The notes under the pieces are model-generated. The model had not been told where the DNA came from. It worked only from the letters and a program-made list of their open reading frames with translations, and made no database searches. From contig CM063256.1 in assembly GCA_032158295.1 (NCBI GenBank), positions 4,512,034-4,576,033 of the forward strand: DNA of 64,000 bases. The letters are read 5' to 3'. Made by a program: the position numbers and the translations under genes. Below are positions 58,501 to 64,000 of this stretch, piece by piece. Positions within the stretch are counted from its first letter, which is position 1. Every line of letters starts with the position of its first letter. This stretch comes from Pycnopodia helianthoides. Lineage: Eukaryota; Echinodermata; Asteroidea; Forcipulatida; Asteriidae.

Positions 58501-61242
58501 GTCAACCGGAATTGGGACCATATCTCAAGAAATATACAACCGATTTTCAAAATTTTTCCAGTCATAGACTCCTTGGGCATTGGAGGTTAGCCTTAGGTAA
58601 TCGTGACCCCATGTTGACCTCAACTTCCGGGTCAACCGGAAGTGGGACCATATCTCAAGAATCATACAACCGATTTTCAAACTTTCTTCAGTTATAGACT
58701 CCTTAGTCATTAAATATTAACTTTGAAAAACCGTGACCCCAAGTTGACCTCTACTTCCGGGTCAACTGGAAGTGGGACCATATCTCAAGAACTATACATC
58801 CGATTTTCAAACTGTCTTCAGTTATAGACTCCTTAGGCATTAAATATTAACTTTGAAAAACCGTAACCCCAAGTTGACCTCTACTTCCGGTTCAACTGGA
58901 ATTAGGACCATATCTCAAGTACTATACAACCGATAAACAAAACAATCGGAACAGCTTTGTGTTAGTTCATAGAACTTACACCTAATGTCTAGTTTTTTAC
59001 TATTCGTATAGTATTTTGTTGGGGGGGGGTTCATACACTTTATTGCAGCCTTTTCCTTTTATGGGAAATTCAACTTCTCAAAATTGTTTAAACACTGCAT
59101 GCAAGTTAGAGTTACTTTTAAATGATTCCTTAAAGTGTAATAAAGTTGACAATTGTTTATTTGAATACATTTGGCATAAGTTGGATTACTAGTGATAAAC
59201 ACTGTAGAGAAATGTCATACCACCCAGTCCGAAACATAATATTAGCGCAGTGGTCATCCAAATGAGATTATTATCTAATACTAACTTGTGAGAATTTAAT
59301 TTTGGCGGGAAAATGGTGGCCATCTTAAAAAAAATGGCAGCAATCTTGGATTTTTTGGTAGAGCGCCGGCATGTTAATGCGCTCTAGTCAATGTTTCTTT
59401 GTTCAACCCAAAACAAATTAATAATTCGTTACTACGAATTAATAATCCGTTATAACGAGTTAAGTAATTCGTGATAACGAACTATTAATCTGTTGCAATG
59501 AATTAGGTAAGTCGTAATAACGGACTAATAATTTGTTATTACGATTTAGTAATCCGTTATAATGCATTAACAATTAGCCTCCCCTAGGGTGCGACTGAAC
59601 GGCCGTGTCAAAATGTATGACTTTGGCAGTGGCTACTGGCTACTACGGCTGGAACGCCGAAAGGTTATTCAATTCGATATTGTCGTAGTCAACAAACATA
59701 GCCGTAGACCAATTCATCATTTCGGACACAGCCCTACAGTCACACCATAGGTGGGCCAATTAATAAGTCGTAATAACGAATTGAGTAATCCGTTATAACG
59801 AATTATTAATTGGTAATAACGAATTACTTAATTCCTTATAACGGATTCGTCACAACGAATTACTAATTTGTTATTACGAATTACTTAAATCGTTATAACG
59901 GGGAAAAACCCACGATTAACGTGCTATGTGCAAATAAATAATCTACGACTAATATAAACCTTTATTTTTTCACTCAAACATAATCATCGAAATTTATAAA
60001 AACGTTCACTGTATGGTGTGTTTATTGAAGACTAAAGGGTGGAAACTTGAAATTATGCCGCCCTCAAGTCGACCTTGCGATGACACAAAAACAGTCAGCG
60101 ACTGAATTTTCAGGAAAATGAGGCGCTAAGACCGTCGGGAACATATCATATCAGTCGCCGATTGTTTACAACCTGAGTATATTCTAACTACGATGATGTT
60201 AAGACAATCGGCATCAAGCACCGTCAGATTAAAATCAACAGTCGCAAGAGTGCAAAAATTGATACTTCTTTTACGTGTTCCCGACAGGCAAGACTGATTC
60301 AATAGATTTCACATTAATTGAGTCATATATTGATTGCGATACGCGTTATTAGTAGACTTGCGCGTACAGTAAACACGCATAATTATGTCAAACACACAGA
60401 AGACGCTCTGGCAACCGGTTTTCGATCGTGGGTGACGTGTTCGTTCATGAAGTAAAAAGAAACCACAAAATTTCCTGGAATATTTGAGCAAATCCTTAAA
60501 CTACACTTTTAAGCCATCTTCCCAACCATTATCCATTTAATAATAATAATAATAATAATTACACAGCATTTGTAAAGGCGCACTGAATCTGATACAAAAA
60601 CCATTCGAAGGCGCCGGTCAAGATGGAAAGGAGGGAATTCTCAAGTGGTAGGAAAAGCAAGTGTGAACAGGTGTGTCTTCAGTAGCTGCTGAAAGAGTGA
60701 GATGTTGTGTATTTCCCTGAGGTTTTCAGGGAAATTATTTCATAACAAAAGTGCCAAATCCGAATGCAACGTGTCTCTTTAATTTTTGGCTTGAACCCTG
60801 TGGTTCCATCGTCGCACAAGCAAAACGCAGTTCGACTTGAGGGCGGGCGGCTTTAACAAAAACAATGTGTACTTTCCATTTAGAGGTAGGGTCATCGTTT
60901 GGTAATGAACCCAATACATGTTTTGAGTAATTTATTTGTTATAAAGATGGTAATGGTAGTAAGCATCCTGACCCTACCTTTAATTAAACGATCCCGCTCC
61001 CAACGTTTAATGTAATGAGACTTTTTATTTCTGATTGACTCGGATCAGGTACCTGGGTGTGTTTGGATGGTGAAGGTACTATTGACGTGAAGGACCAGAG
61101 ATGGGCTAATAATCAGCCAGATAGTTCCAGCACCCAAGATTGCGCCGTAGGCCTTGCTTCAGGCTGGTTCGATGGGTCTTGCGATATAACACACAAGTTA
61201 ATCTGTCAGCGCCCCGTATCACCAGAACTGTTGCACGTGTGA
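52232..61242 (+). CDS. C-type lectin gene 3 (secreted single-CRD protein, 8.5-kb intron)
   Basis: Two coding exons (52232-52523 and 61049-61242) give 161 residues; an in-frame ATG four codons upstream (52220) would give 165. MLASKLLGVVGIFMMANYAA is the signal peptide. The CRD has CPPTWSQWHDKCYKMHDAEV, WEESKKIC, a paralog-specific cysteine pair NMCTPCDRF, FWIGCN, then GTWVC. A QPD motif lies at 120-122, associated in known C-type lectins with galactose-type binding. WFD occupies the WND position (137-139), and the protein ends LICQRPVSPELLHV. Splice phases agree (G|GTTAGT and GGATCAG|GT). An AATAAA poly(A) signal is at 61392-61397. The intron is four times longer than in paralogs because of transposon and satellite DNA. 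Joining these two exons into one gene is inferred from order, phase and the two compact paralogs. Confidence 0.82.
53655..54870. mobile_element. Foldback transposon with ~320-bp inverted arms
   Basis: The left arm (53655-53975) and right arm (54555-54870) are inverted copies. Examples are TAGTCTAGTCAATCT against AGATTGACTAGACTA, and AGTAGGGGAAATATGCCTAA against TTAGGCATATTTCCCCTACT. The 580-bp centre has no transposase. Its centre plus the start of the right arm recurs at 59028-59360. It lies in the lectin 3 intron. Confidence 0.82.
55125..55449. mobile_element. MITE with ~90-bp inverted ends
   Basis: The left end GCCTCTCATTAACGGCTACC is repeated inverted at 55430-55449. The pairing continues through GGTAATT, TTATGGCGATT and AAGGATGAACAC. 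325 bp, no gene. Confidence 0.82.
57150..57460 (-). mobile_element. tRNA-Leu/Ser-like SINE, copy 2
   Basis: On the minus strand: GTGGCGTGTCGTTGCCGAGT, GGTTATTGCGTCGGC, then GGGTTCAAACTCC (B box), then the body shared with 4095-4465. The A box GTTGCCGAGTGGTTA is Leu/Ser-tRNA-like. It nests inside the 55.8-59.0 kb element. Confidence 0.65.
57985..58936. repeat. 130-bp satellite, about seven units
   Basis: The landmark GACCATATCTCAAG recurs near 57989, 58127, 58257, 58386, 58516, 58646, 58776 and 58906, a spacing of 129-130 after the first. Two unit types alternate: ATTAAATATTAACTTTGAAA and ATTGGAGATTAACTTTAGGT. Each unit carries the near-palindrome ACTTCCGGGTCAACCGGAAG(T). Two decayed units precede at about 57660-57860. 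Confidence 0.92.
59028..59360. mobile_element. Partial copy of the 53.65-54.87 kb foldback element
   Basis: It follows 54268-54610 base for base with few changes (GGGAAATTCAACTTCTCAAA, AATGTCATACCACC, ATGGTGGCCATCTT). It lacks both outer arms. Confidence 0.85.
59354..59412 (+). mobile_element. TAGCTCAGTTGG-family SINE fragment
   Basis: TGGTAGAGCGCCGGCATGTT followed by GCGCTCTAGTCAATG and TTGTTCAACCCAAAAC. The B box is missing. It matches the copy at 16.8 kb. Confidence 0.55.
59413..59902. mobile_element. Element with paired palindromic GTTATAACG arrays
   Basis: Two arrays (59413-59570 and 59757-59902) of self-complementary units such as AATCCGTTATAACGAATTA flank a 185-bp core. The core has its own inverted ends (CCTAGGGTGCGACTG against CAGTCACACCATAGG). 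Non-coding. It lies in the lectin 3 intron, 1.1 kb before exon 2. Confidence 0.75.
60060..60260 (+). repeat. Intron block shared with lectin gene 1
   Basis: CTAAGACCGTCGGGAACATATCA-type sequence, TCAGTCGCCGATTGTT and ACGATGATGTTAAGAC also occur at 34215-34290. This shows the gene 1 and gene 3 introns derive from the same duplicated unit. Confidence 0.7.
61049..61242 (+). CDS. Lectin gene 3 exon 2
   Basis: TWVCLDGEGTIDVKDQRW, then NNQPDSSSTQDC, GWFDGSC, LICQRP, and TGA. All cysteines expected for the CRD are present and the acceptor is intact. Confidence 0.9.
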
Positions 61243-61391
61243 AGGGTCGCTCAGTATTCTGGGCAAACTACCTTTTAGGGGAACTTTGCTTCAAATCTTT
61301 CGAAATGTTGCTTTTTGGAATTTTCTGTTTATATTTTTAAGAGTTGTTCGTGCACTACATAAAGTGTGTTGTAATTAGTGAGTAATGAGTA

Positions 61392-61397
61392 AATAAA
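61392..61397 (+). promoter_or_regulatory. Poly(A) signal of lectin gene 3
   Basis: AATAAA 150 bases after the stop. The preceding TTGTAATTAGTGAGTA block is shared with the gene 1 3' UTR. Confidence 0.6.
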
Positions 61398-61845
61398 ACT
61401 ACAAAATTGCTTCTGGAAGTACACCCAGCAGAACGTACGGTCCGCCAATCATAAACACTGCCGTGGGGATACACAGCAAGCATATTCAGCTTTGTATAGG
61501 TTATAACCCTCTCTAGCCCCTCTCAGAGGGAGGGATTGATAATGATGTGGAAAAAAAACTTCATACCCCGGGTGTAACACTATTTCCCAGACCACTATAA
61601 ACTATAGTAGTGCTCTGTCACAAGATTAATGCGTAATTTATTTACAGAGGGTTAAAGTGGTTAAATGCTCCTTCGTTTTGTGGTAATTTGTTTTTGTAAA
61701 ACACCTAGCTAGTATACACGGACACATTTGCTAATTAGTAAAATGAACAATGTTGTATAGAATCATCCTTTTTGATATTTTAACCAAACTATTTGAAGTT
61801 CAGTTTCTCTCAAAAACAAATCAAAGCATAATTATTCTGAATACG

Positions 61846-61875
61846 GAGCAACACTGGCCAGTGTTGCTCCGTTTT
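61846..61875. repeat. Perfect 30-bp palindrome
   Basis: ACGGAGCAACACTGG is followed directly by its reverse complement CCAGTGTTGCTCCGT. Imperfect arms extend outwards to AAATCAAAGCAT and ATGCTTTGATTT. Confidence 0.95.
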
Positions 61876-63154
61876 CAGTGTTGCTCCGTTTTCAGAATAA
61901 CTAATAGATGCTTTGATTTGTTCACCAGCTCCTTATCTTTCTGGTAATATAATGGAAGTGCTGTATGTTCACTGTGCCGTAGCAACTTAAAAATAGTGAT
62001 CGAGTTATCAGATTTGGTTCAAATATTATATTTTCATTACTGTGTAAAAAACATATCTTTGTTAATGAATATACACTATTATAACACCCCTTACAAATAT
62101 TCTGTATCGTTCGATAAGATTTGCAAGTTTTTGATGTACGGTTGTTCGCATAACTGTTTAAAATAATGAAGTAACGTTGGTTTCGAAAGGAGCTGCTAAT
62201 TAGACAAAAGGTGATCTCTTTTGTTTGTTCTTATCGATGGTTATATCGATGTCTGATTTAAGGGTAGTAGGGAGTGTGTAGGGTGGAATGGTATTGCCTC
62301 CCGACGTGAATCGGTCAAATCGGAAACGAACTTGTAGTTAGTTCAGCCACTTATTCATGTATTGTCAAGATATTCGCAAAGTTTCAGTTTAAACATTAAG
62401 TGTGGTGATATGTGTTGCGGCCTTGAATCCACAATACTAGTTGAGCATTGTTTAACCGGTTAACTGTTTATGTTTATAATTTTTTTGAAACAATAGTATT
62501 AATTACGGTGGAAAACTCACAGCTAGCATTAGATCGTTAACTCATAGGGAAACTCCAGTTACAGTCCCCTTGTGGTCAAACACGTAACACGCCATGGTTG
62601 TTTTTGTTTGTTTTTAATATACAATTTATTAAACAATTACAATAATCATCTCAAGGACTAGTTACGTACACGATTTTTGTAGGTATTCTCCTCGTAGATG
62701 CCCAACATTAGTAATACAAATTACTAAAGTTTTTGATTGTCTCATGATGCATTAATGTGTGAATTCTTAGAATTGCCCAATAGAGACCTTTATTATGTTG
62801 CCACCTTCTTGGTCATATTCATTGTGCAAAAAAAGGAACCAGACTATCCTTCCAGACTCGGTTTGGTTACATTGATTTGAATGGGAGAAAACCAAGTTGG
62901 CCGCACCTTTATAAAGATCTGTAGACGATGTGCGGTCTTACAATCTTTGCATTGTAATTATATTGTGTTTTGACATTCAATAATGAACTGAATAATGTTT
63001 CAATTATTATAAGTTGAGACAATCAACATGTGTTGTATACAATTATGAGAACCAAGTTGATTATGTGAGTTTTGAATCTTTGCATTTTGAAACAGATATT
63101 AGTTTGACCTTACGGGTAAATGATTTGAACAAATGATGGCCCTGAAGAAACCTG

Positions 63155-63315
63155 GTTGGTTTAGTCTCAACGTTTCAACAACTGTACTGTCGTCGTTGTC
63201 TGACTGTGTCCTCGAACTTTATAGCACACTACATTGAATAAACCAACCGGCTCTCACAGGGCCATCACCACAAGTTTTTAAGAAGAGACAATTACATTGT
63301 GTATCTGTAAGAATA
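63155..63315 (+). mobile_element. Penelope-like tail, copy in unit C
   Basis: GTCTCAACGTTTCAACAACTG, then AACCGGCTCTCACAGGGCC and ACATTGTGTATCTGTAAG. It is orthologous to the unit A and B copies. Confidence 0.45.
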
Positions 63316-63368
63316 AATTGATAAGTAATAATTAATTGATGTCATAGTATGAGCATAATCTAACATTA

Positions 63369-63755
63369 CCTCTATCCGGACCTGGTTTTTTCTGGACTAA
63401 AGGGGGTTGGGGATGGGGCACACAATGCCCCTCCTCCGTATTTTTCGAAATTCTTGCGCGATTTGTTTTCATGAAACTTGCCACGAATGTTTTTTTCGCC
63501 AAGTTTTACTGGATGACGTAAAATTTCGAAAGTTAAGGGGTCAAATATTGTATTTACCAATAGTTTTTGTATTTTTTGTTATACAAAATATGTTATAACA
63601 CATTGAAAACTCTTGGTTTTAAACATAATCAATAACGTGAAATTGAATTTTATTGGTTGTCATGGTAACTGCTGAATCCCCAAAGCAAATATTTTCTCAC
63701 AATAATAATGCAGTGTTAAAAGTTACAAGAAAACATATGGTGTGACCTGATAGGG
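63369..63755. mobile_element. TTAA-flanked element with CTATC(A/C)GGAC ends, unit C copy
   Basis: Left flank TTAC (decayed TTAA), right flank TTAA at 63756-63759. It shares GGACTAAAGGGG, CATAATCAATAACGTGA and GTCATGGTAA with the unit B copy, but lacks most of the interior (about 46950-47335). Confidence 0.7.
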
Positions 63756-63864
63756 TTAATGATATTCATGTTTTAAAATTATTTCTCATCACTGTAACAC
63801 AAAATAAAGTATATTATGCACAAATTCCCTAGTCTCACTCAACAATTCCATAATGACTCAGGTA

Positions 63865-64000
63865 AAATTAATCCTAATCACTCAGGCCGTTCAAAATTAA
63901 CCATAACCAAACCCGATCCTTCAAAATTAACCCTAACCAGCCCCGACCCTTCAAAATTAATCTTAAACATCCCAACCCTTCATTATTAACCCTGACTAAT
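63865..64000. repeat. CCCTAACC-rich degenerate array, unit C (cut by window edge)
   Basis: AATTAACCCTAACCAGCCCC and AATTAATCTTAAACATCCC units, in the same relative place as the arrays of units A and B. Confidence 0.7.

Larger units (their letters stand above)
55785..58965. mobile_element. Large repeat-bearing element bounded by GTCGGAACAGC
   Basis: It begins with a perfect hairpin, GCTGTTCCGAC then GTCGGAACAGC (loop ATAGCA-like), in two tandem 56-bp copies (55785-55897). It ends with AATCGGAACAGCTTTG at about 58942. A diverged satellite-like unit near 56120-56180 links the start to the 58-kb array. No open frame. Family unknown; a Helitron-like or other non-autonomous element is possible. 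Confidence 0.5.
61655..63370 (+). repeat. 3' flank of lectin unit C
   Basis: Collinear with 35758-37730 and the unit B flank. It carries a local inverted duplication at 61835-61925 and a shortened TTAA element at its end. Confidence 0.8.

Overview
The window is animal nuclear DNA, most likely from an echinoderm and probably a sea star. It holds split genes with GT-AG introns, very low coding density and many short transposons and tRNA-derived SINEs. The sea-star suggestion rests on my recollection of the TTAA-flanked MITE and SINE families seen here and was not tested by search. No bacterial-type operons, CRISPR arrays, rRNA or functional tRNA genes are visible.

Three gene neighbourhoods can be supported. 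(1) Minus strand, 1.07-19.29 kb: the first seven coding exons of an otoferlin-like ferlin (C2A domain and the linker before C2B). The gene runs off the left edge. All exon junctions keep phase except inside exon 5, where one base appears to be missing near 2971-2983. (2) Plus strand, 22.85-28.14 kb: a complete five-exon coding sequence for a FAXDC2-like membrane hydroxylase (313 aa) with all three histidine boxes. (3) Plus strand, 32.6-64 kb: a tandem array of small secreted C-type lectins, each with one two-exon CRD. Gene 1 (32.68-35.34 kb) and gene 3 (52.23-61.24 kb) have intact exons. Gene 2 (40.20-42.39 kb) has an intact exon 1, but its exon 2 carries a shifted splice acceptor, a Trp-to-stop change and a lost cysteine. 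The three copies carry three different Ca-site-2 sugar-specificity motifs: QPN, EPN (in the dead exon) and QPD.

The lectin units A, B and C share 5' flanks, introns and long 3' flanks. Transposons inserted after or between duplications act as markers. A TTAA-flanked element is present in B and C, while A keeps an empty TTAA site. A LINE tail and another TTAA element are found only in B. This supports the order (A,(B,C)). The array probably continues past the right edge. A 66-bp relic of the lectin 5' exon lies at 31.0 kb.

The rest is introns and intergenic DNA filled with repeats: CAGGCCTGG and hAT-like MITEs, TTAA-flanked MITEs, three tRNA-derived SINE families, LINE tails, Penelope-like terminal hairpins, a foldback element, a palindromic TTTGACCA minisatellite, a 130-bp satellite with ETS-like palindromes inside the lectin-3 intron, and degenerate CCCTAACC-rich arrays. 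I did not find a clearly new biochemical system. The best candidates for follow-up are the diversifying lectin array with its palindromic flank, the ferlin frameshift, and the FAXDC2 exon wedged between two MITEs.
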